From: Catenulispora sp. | GTDB taxonomy: Bacteria > Actinomycetota > Actinomycetes > Streptomycetales > Catenulisporaceae | DNA length: 40,240 bases | Direction: 5' to 3' | Assembly: GCA_013361685.1 (NCBI GenBank) | Contig: JABFXP010000394.1 | Location: 1 to 40,240, forward strand | Part shown: piece after piece, positions 7,250 to 14,620 of the stretch | Layout of the letters: each line of letters opens with the position of its first letter | How positions within the stretch are numbered: the stretch's first letter is position 1 | Notes under the pieces: generated by a model | The model's database searches: none | Told to the model about the DNA's origin: nothing | The model's input: only the letters and a program-made list of their open reading frames with translations | Position numbers and translations under genes: made by a program

Positions 7250-8307
7250 ACGACGACTTCAACGCTTCCTCTGACGTCGACGGCTTCGACGAGCTCGACC
7301 GTTTCGACGACTTCGACGACCTCTCCGGGTTCTCGCTCTTCGGCGATCTCGACGACGCCGACGACGCCGACGGCATCGACGAGTTCGACGACGCCGCCTC
7401 CGCGCGCCCGGAGCGCATGCGCCGGCGCCAGAACCCGCATCTGGCCAACCCGACGCGCAAGGGCCGCCTCACCCTCGAGGAAAAGGCGCGCCTGGCCATC
7501 GAGCGGGAGAACCAGGAACTCGCGCCGCCCGAAGGCGACCGCTGGTCCAACTGGCCCGACGCCAGTCACGGGCCGGACCCGCTCCCGGAGTGGGTGATCA
7601 CCGAGCAGGGGGCCTGCGACCACGAGCTCGGCGTGCTGAAGACCGGCAAGGAGGCCGACGTCTTCCTGCTGCGCCGGGTCTCGCCGGAGACCGGCCAGGA
7701 GGTCACCATGGCCGCCAAGCGCTACCGCTCCGACGAGCACCGCACCTTCCACCGCGACTCCGGCTACCTCGAAGGCCGCCGGGTGCGCCGCACCCGCGAC
7801 ATGCGGGCCATCGAGAGCCGCTCCTCCTTCGGCATGAACCTGATCGCGCAGCAGTGGGCGATCGCGGAGTTCGCCGCGCTGTCCGGGCTGTGGCAGGCCG
7901 GCGTGCCGGTGCCGTACCCGGTGCAGATCTACGGCTCGGAGCTGCTGATGGAGTTCATCGGCGACCCGGACGGCACCGCCGCGCCCCGGCTGGCGCAGCT
8001 CAAGCCGGGGCCCGAGGAGCTGGAGGACCTCTGGGAGCAGCTGGTCGGGGCGCTGCTGGCGCTGGCCGAGCGCGGCCAGACCCACGGCGACCTGTCGCCG
8101 TACAACCTCCTGGTGCACCGCGGCCGCCTGGTCCTCATCGACCTGCCGCAGGTGGTGGACGTGGTGGTGAACCCCAACGGCCGGGACTTCCTGGCCCGCG
8201 ACGTCCGCAACGTCGCGCAGTGGTTCCGCGCCCGCGGGCTGCCCGAGCACCTCGCCGACCCGGAGGCCCTGACGGCGATGCTCGCCGCCGAGGCGCGGAT
8301 CGGGTAG
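7225..8307 (+). CDS. RIO-type serine protein kinase with an acidic N-terminal tail
   Basis: About 360 residues. Residues 9-56 are an Asp/Glu/Phe-rich tail built of FDELDRFDDFDD-like units. Residues 60-110 are a basic/linker region. The RIO kinase domain follows: the phosphate-binding loop LKTGKEADVF (about 138-147), the ATP lysine in AAKRY (K165), the catalytic loop THGDLSPYN with D289 and N294, and metal-binding D306 in IDLPQ. These are diagnostic of RIO kinases, atypical kinases that in archaea and eukaryotes act in ribosome maturation; bacterial roles are poorly known. GTG at 7225 has GGAG nine bases upstream; ATG at 7210 is the alternative (365 residues). A short ORF with a better ribosome site overlaps the start. 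Confidence 0.88.
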   Translation: MPQHSQYLNDDFNASSDVDGFDELDRFDDFDDLSGFSLFGDLDDADDADGIDEFDDAASARPERMRRRQNPHLANPTRKGRLTLEEKARLAIERENQELAPPEGDRWSNWPDASHGPDPLPEWVITEQGACDHELGVLKTGKEADVFLLRRVSPETGQEVTMAAKRYRSDEHRTFHRDSGYLEGRRVRRTRDMRAIESRSSFGMNLIAQQWAIAEFAALSGLWQAGVPVPYPVQIYGSELLMEFIGDPDGTAAPRLAQLKPGPEELEDLWEQLVGALLALAERGQTHGDLSPYNLLVHRGRLVLIDLPQVVDVVVNPNGRDFLARDVRNVAQWFRARGLPEHLADPEALTAMLAAEARIG

Positions 8308-8308
8308 C

Positions 8309-8458
8309 GGCGCGCAGTGGGGCGGCGGAACGACGGCGGCACGCATCTCGGCGCGCCGCCACGGTCCGGCTGTCCGCATCCGCGTGCTCCCGGCCGACGG
8401 CTCCCGGGACGCGGCGTCGATCGCGGACGTCGTGGCGGACCGCTCCGATCCGTTCTAG
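8309..8458 (+). pseudogene. Possible C-terminal gene fragment
   Basis: One frame ending in TAG at 8456-8458 reads as plausible protein with genome-like GC-rich third positions (VRIRVLPADGSRDAA, then SIADVVADRSDPF). It has no convincing start with a ribosome site; the first in-frame start is GTG at 8384, giving 24 residues. It begins right after the kinase stop, so it may be a decayed gene end or chance in GC-rich DNA. Family unknown. Confidence 0.2.
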
Positions 8459-8501
8459 ACGATTGATTCCTGGGGGTACCGGGGACTCGGCCGTGTACCG
8501 C

Positions 8502-9233
8502 TCATCCCGTCAGGTACTCCGCGAACCCACCGGTCTCCACAGTCTGGCCTCCGGGCAGCACCGCATAGGCTTCGAAGCCCTCGTGCTCCTCGATCCATGC
8601 CAGCCCGCGATCCGGTCCCATCGCGAACACCGCGGTCGCGTAGGCGTCGGTGTGCGCGATGCGGTCGCCGATCAGCGTGACCGACGCGAAGCCGGTGGCC
8701 GCCAGCCCGGTGGCGGGGTCGAGGATGTGGTCGCCGCGTTCGGCCACGCCGGAGGTGGCGACGGCGAAGTCGCGGCCGGAGACCAGCGCGGTGTACCGGC
8801 CGGGGCGCAGCGGGTCGGCGATGCCCACGGTCCACGGCCGGCCCGGGTCGGCTTCACCCTTCGCCTGCACGTCGCCGCCGCCGACGATCAGGTGGCTGCG
8901 CGACCCGGCCCGGGCCAGCAACGTGCTGACCTCCTCGATCGCCCAGCCCTTCACCCAGCCGCTGGGGTCCAGGCGGCCGGCCGGGCGGGCGCTGAACGCG
9001 CCGCCGGTGGCGGCCTCGACTTCGGCGCAGCGCTCCAGCACGTCGGCGACCTCCGGGTCGTACGGCACGCGTTCGCCGCGCGCCATGCGGCTGATCGGGC
9101 TGTCCGGCCGGTAGGTCGAGAACTTGGCGTCGATCTCGTGCAGGCGCGCGACCGCCGCCTCGATGCCGTCCTCGACGTCGGCCACGATCGAGAAGACCGT
9201 GCCCATCACCGCCTCGACGTGCCGGACGCTCAC
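8502..9233 (-). CDS. apbE: ApbE family FAD:protein FMN transferase
   Basis: A 243-residue protein, close to the short form of the family. Diagnostic motifs appear in order: MGTVFSI (10-16), FSTYRPDSPISR (38-49), LDPSGWVKGWA (88-98, usually LDPSGIAKGYA), VGGGDVQAKG (117-126), ATSG (159-162), HILDPATG (169-176) and the Mg-binding TDAYATAVFAMG (195-206). ApbE moves FMN from FAD onto a Thr or Ser of a target protein outside the membrane. The upstream gene encodes an FMN-binding protein carrying the target motif, and the two overlap by GTGA, so the partner is evident. No clear signal peptide is visible on this short form, which is odd for an enzyme that usually works outside the membrane. Confidence 0.93.
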   Translation of the reverse strand: MSVRHVEAVMGTVFSIVADVEDGIEAAVARLHEIDAKFSTYRPDSPISRMARGERVPYDPEVADVLERCAEVEAATGGAFSARPAGRLDPSGWVKGWAIEEVSTLLARAGSRSHLIVGGGDVQAKGEADPGRPWTVGIADPLRPGRYTALVSGRDFAVATSGVAERGDHILDPATGLAATGFASVTLIGDRIAHTDAYATAVFAMGPDRGLAWIEEHEGFEAYAVLPGGQTVETGGFAEYLTG

Positions 9234-9802
9234 AGGCCCGCCTTGTCCAGCGCGCTTTGCAGCGACCGCTGGTAGCCCTCGGCGGTGTAGGTCGCTCCGG
9301 AGACGCCGTCGATGTTGGCGCTCTGGGCCGCCATCGCCTCCTGGTTCAGCTGCGGAATCGCGTAGCTGTTGATCTCGCGGTCCCGGCCGCTCTCGGTCGG
9401 GTACTCCACGACGTCGATCTTCGTGATCTTCTTGCCGCTGTAGGTGATGGCGACCTGGACCGGTCCGTAGCGGGTGTCCACGGCGTCGCCGGTGACGGAC
9501 TTGGTTCCGGACGAACCGGCGGTCGTGCTCGTGCCCGAGCCGGGGGTGCTGCTACCCGGTGATTTCGGCGTGCTGGTGGTGCCGGAACCCTGGTTTCCGG
9601 ACTGACCGGACTGACCGGACTGGCCCGACTGACCCGACTGACCACCCGACTGAGCGGACAGGTTCGACTGGCTCGACTGATCCGACGAGCTGATCGACAG
9701 CGTCCCCTTCCCGGCGGTGGGGGTGTCGTCGTGCGGCTTCAATCCGAGCAGCAGCACGACACCCGAGACGGTCGCGGTACCGGTGACTATCGCGCGGCGC
9801 AT
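9230..9802 (-). CDS. Membrane-tethered FMN-binding domain protein, ApbE target
   Basis: A 190-residue protein. A basic start and hydrophobic segment (about 4-20) act as anchor or signal. A Ser/Gln/Gly-rich tether follows (38-100), including SGQ units in tandem and a Ser/Thr/Pro stretch. One FMN_bind domain (about 105-190) resembles those of NqrC/RnfG. The motif D165-G-V-S168-G-A-T171-Y is the conserved flavinylation site in which Thr171 would carry FMN by a phosphoester bond. No Cys of a lipobox is visible, so anchoring would be by the N-terminal helix. It lies between the ferric-reductase-like gene (12-base gap) and apbE (GTGA overlap). It probably carries electrons from the membrane reductase to an outside acceptor. 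Confidence 0.9.
   Translation of the reverse strand: MRRAIVTGTATVSGVVLLLGLKPHDDTPTAGKGTLSISSSDQSSQSNLSAQSGGQSGQSGQSGQSGQSGNQGSGTTSTPKSPGSSTPGSGTSTTAGSSGTKSVTGDAVDTRYGPVQVAITYSGKKITKIDVVEYPTESGRDREINSYAIPQLNQEAMAAQSANIDGVSGATYTAEGYQRSLQSALDKAGL
9600..9650 (-). repeat. 9-base tandem repeats encoding Ser-Gly-Gln units
   Basis: Near-identical 9-base units (ctgaccgga type on the plus strand) encode the SGQ repeats in the tether of the FMN-binding protein. As with the chitinase linker, unit number could change without frameshift and would alter tether length. Confidence 0.6.
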
Positions 9803-9814
9803 GCAACGGCCTTT

Positions 9815-11167
9815 CTAGAACTCGAACGATTCGTGATGGATCCGGCTGCCGGGCACCCCGGCCTCCCGCAGCGCCGCGATCACTGCGCGCTGCATCGGTT
9901 CGGGACCGCACAGGTACACGTCGTGTCCGGTGAGCCCGGGCACCAGGTGCGTCAGTCCCTTAGCGGTCAGCGTCTTGCCGTGCCGCCGCCGGCTGCCGAC
10001 CAGGTACACCAGCCGCGCCCCGCGCCGCTTGGCGATCTCCTCCAGTTCCGGCCGGAACAGGAGTTGCTCCTCGCTGCCTTCCCGGTAGACCAGTGTCACC
10101 CGGCCGGGCAGCGTCTCGAACAGCGCGCGGATCGGCGTGATGCCGACTCCGGCGGCGATCAGCAGCACGTGCGGCGACCGCGCCTTCTCCTCCGTGAACG
10201 CCCCGTACGGCCCCTCGGCCCGGACCTTCGTCCCCGGCGGCAGCCCGGCCACCGCGGCGCTGTGCGAGCCGAGACTCTTCACCGTGAACCGCAGGAAGTT
10301 CGCGTGCGGCGGCGCCGACAGCGAGTACGGGTTCGTCACCCACCGCAGTCCCCGCGTCTGGAACTGCAACCGGAAGAACTGCCCCGGACGCGCCTTGAGC
10401 TCGTCCAGCCGCTCGCCCCGGAGGATCACCGAGTACACACCCGGCCGCTCCGGCACCACCGAGTGCACCCGCAGCTTGTGCCGCCGGTCCCGGAGGTAGG
10501 GCAGCCACAGCCGGTACCAGCCGAGCACCACCGCGGCCAGCACGTAATACGCACACCACAGCGTCCGCTCCGGCTGCACCGACAGTTCGGCGCCGTTGAC
10601 GATCTGGTGGCTGAACGCCAGCGCGATCGCCAGATACGTGGCCAGGTGCAGGTAGTACCACGTCTCGTAGCTCATCCGCCGCCGGGCGGCCCGTGCCGAC
10701 ACCACGCCGGTGCCGAGCATCAGGATCGTGGCCAGCGTCCCCTTGATCATCTCCGGGTAGTGGAAGACGATGTCGACACCCTCGGCCACCGGATTCTTAC
10801 CGTCAGTGAGAGCGTAGCCCCAGGTGATCGTCAGGATGTGCGCCATGACCAGGTACACCAGGTACCGGCCGCCGAAGGCGTGCCAGCGGGCCAGGCGGTC
10901 GCTGCCGACCCGCCGCTCCAGCACCGGGATCCGGGCCATGAGCAGCAGCAGGACCGGCGCGAGGTAGCCGGCGAGCAGGCCGGTGATGCGCCCGGCGCCG
11001 GTCAGCCAGCCGGCCGCGCCGGTGACGTTGCCGGTGCTGCGCCACCACGCGGCCAGCACGGCGGCGGCGCCGAGCGCCACCAGCGCCAGGGCGAGCCGGG
11101 GGACGGTCTCCGGCGACGTCCGGCTCCGGGCCGGAGCGGTGTCGCGACGTATTGCGGTCGTGCTCAT
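9815..11167 (-). CDS. Ferric-reductase-like transmembrane protein with FAD/NAD(P) reductase domain
   Basis: 450 residues. The N-terminal half has about six hydrophobic segments (near 25-42, 60-80, 95-113, 140-155, 170-190, 205-222) with membrane histidines (for example in RWHAFGGRY, VMAHIL, YLHLATY, FSHQI) fitting a heme-bearing ferric reductase/NOX-like domain. The C-terminal half is a ferredoxin-NADP reductase module: NPYSLS for FAD, AAGVGITPIRAL for the nucleotide, CGPEPM, and a C-terminus with an aromatic residue (HESFEF). It would pass electrons from cytosolic NAD(P)H across the membrane through heme. The next genes, an FMN-binding protein and ApbE, provide the outside flavin carrier. 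It is divergent from a two-component system. Confidence 0.9.
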   Translation of the reverse strand: MSTTAIRRDTAPARSRTSPETVPRLALALVALGAAAVLAAWWRSTGNVTGAAGWLTGAGRITGLLAGYLAPVLLLLMARIPVLERRVGSDRLARWHAFGGRYLVYLVMAHILTITWGYALTDGKNPVAEGVDIVFHYPEMIKGTLATILMLGTGVVSARAARRRMSYETWYYLHLATYLAIALAFSHQIVNGAELSVQPERTLWCAYYVLAAVVLGWYRLWLPYLRDRRHKLRVHSVVPERPGVYSVILRGERLDELKARPGQFFRLQFQTRGLRWVTNPYSLSAPPHANFLRFTVKSLGSHSAAVAGLPPGTKVRAEGPYGAFTEEKARSPHVLLIAAGVGITPIRALFETLPGRVTLVYREGSEEQLLFRPELEEIAKRRGARLVYLVGSRRRHGKTLTAKGLTHLVPGLTGHDVYLCGPEPMQRAVIAALREAGVPGSRIHHESFEF

Positions 11168-11186
11168 GAGCCGAGATAAACAGCGC

Positions 11187-11202
11187 TTCCTTTGAGTTTC
11201 CT
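11187..11202. promoter_or_regulatory. Possible response-regulator direct repeat
   Basis: TTCCT occurs at 11187-11191 and 11198-11202, an 11-base period on one helix face, in the 100-base region between the reductase operon and the two-component genes. OmpR-type regulators usually bind such direct repeats. A looser pair (CTTAGG, then CTTCAC) follows near 11231-11244. Confidence 0.35.
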
Positions 11203-11267
11203 CAGAACGGCGGCGATCCGGGGCGAATCCTTAGGCAATCTTCACGCAAGCCCAGCACCATGGCGCC

Positions 11268-11993
11268 ATGGCTGTGAGCTCCGTGAACCCGACCGAACCG
11301 TGGCGCTTCCTCGTCGTCGACGACGAGCCGGACCTGGTGGAGGTGGTCTGCGGCGCGCTGCGGCACGAGGGCTGGGAGGCGGTCGGCGCGCACGACGGCC
11401 GCGAGGCGGTCTCGGCGGCGGCGACGTACCGGCCCGACGCCGTGGTGCTGGACATGATGCTGCCGGACCTGGACGGCATGGAGGTGATGCGGCGGATCCA
11501 CGCCTCCCGGCCGGAGGTGCGGGTGCTGTTCCTGACCGCGCGCGACGCCGTGGAGGACCGGATCGCCGGCATCGCCGCGGGCGGCGACGACTACGTGGCC
11601 AAGCCGTTCAGCCTCGACGAGGTGGTGGTGCGGCTGCGCAGCCTGGTGCGCCGCACCGCCCGCGGCCGGTCCGGGAAGGCCCCCGGGCCGGACTGCCTGG
11701 TGGTCGGCGACCTGGTGCTGGACGAGACGGCGCGGGAGGTCACCCGGGGCGGGGAGCCGATCGAGCTGAGCCCGAAGGAGTTCGGGCTGTTGCAGTTCCT
11801 GATGCGCCATCCGCGCCAGGTGCTGAGCAAGTCGCAGATCCTGACCGAGGTGTGGTCCTACGACTACGGCGGGCAGGCTCACGTGGTGGAGCTCTACATC
11901 AGCTATCTGCGGAAGAAGGTCGACGCCGGCCGGCCGCCGATGATCCACACGGTGCGCGGGGCCGGGTACGTGATCAAGGCCGCGGCGCCGTGA
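11268..11993 (+). CDS. OmpR-family response regulator
   Basis: 241 residues. The receiver domain (about 12-128) has the acidic pair in VVDDEPD, the phospho-acceptor D62 in VVLDMMLPDLDG, the Thr/Lys positions FLTARD and K112 in AKPFS. A winged-helix DNA-binding domain follows (about 140-238: ELSPKEFGLLQFLMRHPRQVLSK-like block, then VVELYISYLRKKVD and IHTVRGAGYVIK). It regulates transcription when phosphorylated by the kinase that starts 25 bases downstream. Being divergent from the flavin electron-transfer operon, that operon is the first candidate target. The ATG lacks a strong ribosome site. Confidence 0.93.
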   Translation: MAVSSVNPTEPWRFLVVDDEPDLVEVVCGALRHEGWEAVGAHDGREAVSAAATYRPDAVVLDMMLPDLDGMEVMRRIHASRPEVRVLFLTARDAVEDRIAGIAAGGDDYVAKPFSLDEVVVRLRSLVRRTARGRSGKAPGPDCLVVGDLVLDETAREVTRGGEPIELSPKEFGLLQFLMRHPRQVLSKSQILTEVWSYDYGGQAHVVELYISYLRKKVDAGRPPMIHTVRGAGYVIKAAAP

Positions 11994-12018
11994 CGCGGCG
12001 GTCGGCGGGGGCCGCACG

Positions 12019-13539
12019 GTGAGGCGTCCTGAGCTGCGCACCGGCAGGCGGCTGCGGCCGCGCACGCTGCGGGGCCGGCTGACGCTGGGGCTGGTGGTGC
12101 TGCTGGTGGTGATCTTCGCCGGGGTGGGGCTCGCCACCGCGGCGCTGCTGCGCGCGTTCCTGGTGGACCGGCTGGACCAGCAGCTGGTCACCGCCGGGCC
12201 CCGGTTCGCGCAGAGCCTGGAGTACGGGATGACGCAGAGTCCTGACGGCGACACCCGCGGGCAGGCGCTGGGCACGTTCGGCGCCCGGGCGGCGGCCGGC
12301 GTGGTGACGCAGGCCGGCGTCATCGACCGGACCACCGGCAGCGACACGGTCGCCCTGTCCCCGGCCAACACCCGCGAGCTGCTCGCGCTGCCGACGGACG
12401 GCTCGGCGCACACGGTGCGGCTGCCCGGCCTCGGGACGTACCGGCTGCGCGCGGTGACCGGCTACGACGGCGACACCCTGGTCACCGGCCTGCCGCTGGA
12501 GCACGTCGAGGACACGGTGCGCGAGCTCGCCCTGACCGAGCTCGCGCTGTTCGGCGGCGCGGTGGTGCTGGCGGCCCTGGGCGGCGCGGCCTGGGTGCGG
12601 CTGGCGCTGCGGCCGCTGGACCGGGTGGCCACGACCGCCGAGCAGGTCAGCACCCTGTCGCTGGCCAGCGGCGCGGTGGCGCTGGACGTGCGGGTCCCCG
12701 ACGCCGACCGGCGGGACGAGGTGGGCCGCGTCGGCGCCTCGCTGAACCGCATGCTCGGCCACATCGACGACGCCCTGGCCCGCCGCCAGGCGGTGGAGCG
12801 CCGGCTGCGCGACTTCGCCGCCGACGCCGGCCACGAGCTGCGCACCCCGCTGGCCTCGGTCCGCGGGCACGCCGAACTGGCCCTGCGCCGCGGCGACGAC
12901 CCGCACCACGCCCTGACCCGCATCGAGGCCGAGGCCCGCCGGATGGGCACGATCGTCGACGACCTGCTGCTGCTGGCCCGCCTGGACGCCGGCCGGCCGC
13001 TGGAATCGGCCGAGGTGGACCTCACCCTGCTGGTCCTCAACGCCGTCGACAACGCCCAGGCGGCCGACCACGTGCCCGAGCAGGAGACGCCCGGCACGCT
13101 CCACACCTGGCGCCTGGACCTGCCGACCGACCCGGTCCTCGTCCCCGGCGACCCGCACCGCCTGGCCCAGGCCGTCGCGAACCTGGTGACCAACGCCCGC
13201 GTGCACACCCCGGCCGGCACCCGGATCACCGTCGGCATAGCGCGGCGCGGCGACTCGATCCGGCTCACCGTCCAGGACACCGGCCCCGGCCTGCCCCCCG
13301 ACCTCGCGGCCCGCGCCTTCGACCGCTTCACCCGCGGCGACCCGACCCGCTCCCGCGCCTCCGGCAGCACCGGCCTGGGCCTGGCGATCAGCCAGGCGAT
13401 CGCCGAGGCGCACGGCGGCCAGATCGCGGTCGCCTCCGAGCCCGGCCGCACCGTGTTCGTGCTCGTACTCCCGCTCACGCCGCGTAGTGCCGCAGGAACA
13501 GCTCCTCCAGCGTCGGCGGACGACTCGTCAAAGACCTGA
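12019..13539 (+). CDS. Sensor histidine kinase
   Basis: 506 residues, starting at GTG. Transmembrane segments are near 22-46 and 173-193, enclosing an outside sensor region of about 125 residues without a family I recognise. A HAMP linker follows (about 194-250), then HisKA with phospho-acceptor H272 in AGHELRTPLASVRGHAEL, and an HATPase domain with NLVTNARVHTP (N box), DTGPGLPPD (G1) and STGLGLAISQAIAEAHGG (G2). It would phosphorylate the preceding response regulator. The last 65 bases overlap, tail to tail, the ABC ATPase gene on the other strand; those terminal residues (PRSAAGTAPPAS) are not conserved kinase sequence. Confidence 0.93.
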   Translation: MRRPELRTGRRLRPRTLRGRLTLGLVVLLVVIFAGVGLATAALLRAFLVDRLDQQLVTAGPRFAQSLEYGMTQSPDGDTRGQALGTFGARAAAGVVTQAGVIDRTTGSDTVALSPANTRELLALPTDGSAHTVRLPGLGTYRLRAVTGYDGDTLVTGLPLEHVEDTVRELALTELALFGGAVVLAALGGAAWVRLALRPLDRVATTAEQVSTLSLASGAVALDVRVPDADRRDEVGRVGASLNRMLGHIDDALARRQAVERRLRDFAADAGHELRTPLASVRGHAELALRRGDDPHHALTRIEAEARRMGTIVDDLLLLARLDAGRPLESAEVDLTLLVLNAVDNAQAADHVPEQETPGTLHTWRLDLPTDPVLVPGDPHRLAQAVANLVTNARVHTPAGTRITVGIARRGDSIRLTVQDTGPGLPPDLAARAFDRFTRGDPTRSRASGSTGLGLAISQAIAEAHGGQIAVASEPGRTVFVLVLPLTPRSAAGTAPPASADDSSKT

Positions 13540-14506
13540 TTCCCTCGGCTCCGAGGGCCACCATCAGCGCCGAGAGCTGGTCGGTGTCGACGGTGCATTC
13601 CAGGCGCACGCCGCCGCCCGGTGCAGCTCCGGCACCGGCATCGGCAGCAGCGCCGATCGCAGCGCCACCGCCAGCCTCAGCCCTGCTTTCCACCGAACCA
13701 CCGCCGCCCGCCGCCACCGGCCCCTCCCCCGCGGACCGCCCGATCTCCGTGATCCGCACCTCGTGCAGTCCCGGGAACCGCTCGAACCCCGCCGGCAGCC
13801 GCTCCACCTCCGCCCGCACCAGCGTCCGCGTCAGATGCCGCAGCTCGGCCAGCGTCCCGGACTCGGCCACCCGGCCGCGCCGCACGATGCTCACCCGGTC
13901 GCAGACCGCCTCCACCTCCGACAGGATGTGGCTGGACAGCAGGATCGTCCGCCCGCGGGCCTTCTCCTCGGCCAGGCAGGCCCGGAACTCGGCCTCCATC
14001 AGCGGGTCCAGGCCGCTGGTCGGCTCGTCCAGCACCAGCAGTTCGGCGTCGGAGGCGAAGGCGGCGACCAGCATCACCTTCTGGCGGTTGCCCTTGCTGT
14101 AGGCGCGGCCCTTCTTCCCCGGGTCCAGGTCGAAGCGCTCCAGCAGCTCCGGCAGCCGCTTCGGCTCCCCGCCGGCGCCGCGCAGCTTCGTCAGCATCGC
14201 CAGCACCTGGCCGCCGGACAGATCCGGCCACAAGGCCACATCGCCGGGGACGTAGGCCAGCCGGCGGTGCAGGGCCACCGCGTCGCGCCAGGCGTCGCGG
14301 CCGAACAGCCGCACCTGCCCGGCGTCCGGGCGCAGCAGGCTCAACAGGATCCTGAGCGTGGTGGACTTCCCGGCGCCGTTCGGGCCGAGCAGACCGTGCA
14401 CCTCGCCGGGGGCGACCACCAGGTCCAGCCCGTCCAGCGCCCGGGTCGCGCCCGAGCCCCGTCCGAAGGTCTTGACCAGCCCGGTGAGGGAGATCACATC
14501 CGTCAC
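13475..14506 (-). CDS. ABC transporter ATP-binding protein without a neighbouring permease
   Basis: 343 residues. Walker A GPNGAGKST (41-49), the variant signature YSKGNRQKV (136-144, in place of LSGGQ), Walker B LLVLDEPTSGLD (156-167) and the switch His in SSHILS (191-196). The SKGNRQK signature is typical of actinobacterial drug or polyketide exporter ATPases. After the ATPase core, residues about 258-300 are an Ala/Gly-rich insertion before a conserved tail RPPTLEELFLRHY. GTG at 14506 lacks a clear ribosome site; GTG at 14521 is an alternative. A permease gene normally follows, but downstream lies a convergent histidine kinase overlapping by 65 bases. The partner permease must be elsewhere or has been lost. 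Confidence 0.88.
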   Translation of the reverse strand: MTDVISLTGLVKTFGRGSGATRALDGLDLVVAPGEVHGLLGPNGAGKSTTLRILLSLLRPDAGQVRLFGRDAWRDAVALHRRLAYVPGDVALWPDLSGGQVLAMLTKLRGAGGEPKRLPELLERFDLDPGKKGRAYSKGNRQKVMLVAAFASDAELLVLDEPTSGLDPLMEAEFRACLAEEKARGRTILLSSHILSEVEAVCDRVSIVRRGRVAESGTLAELRHLTRTLVRAEVERLPAGFERFPGLHEVRITEIGRSAGEGPVAAGGGGSVESRAEAGGGAAIGAAADAGAGAAPGGGVRLECTVDTDQLSALMVALGAEGIRSLTSRPPTLEELFLRHYAA

Positions 14507-14554
14507 CGCGCCAGCGTACACCCCATGATCATCACATATCACCGAACGCACCGA

Positions 14555-14584
14555 TTGACGCCCGGTGCGCGCGGTGCCCAAGAT
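14555..14584 (+). promoter_or_regulatory. Predicted promoter of citrate synthase
   Basis: TTGACG (14555-14560), an 18-base spacer and CAAGAT (14579-14584), 37 bases before the ATG. A fair match to a housekeeping promoter. Confidence 0.45.
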
Positions 14585-14620
14585 CGGGGTGACGACACAA
14601 TCACCCAAGGAGGCACGACG

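Noticed and set aside
13487-14620. Long plus-strand open frame continuous with citrate synthase
   Set aside because: It is antisense to the ABC ATPase with its conserved Walker motifs; citrate synthase starts at 14621 behind a good ribosome site.
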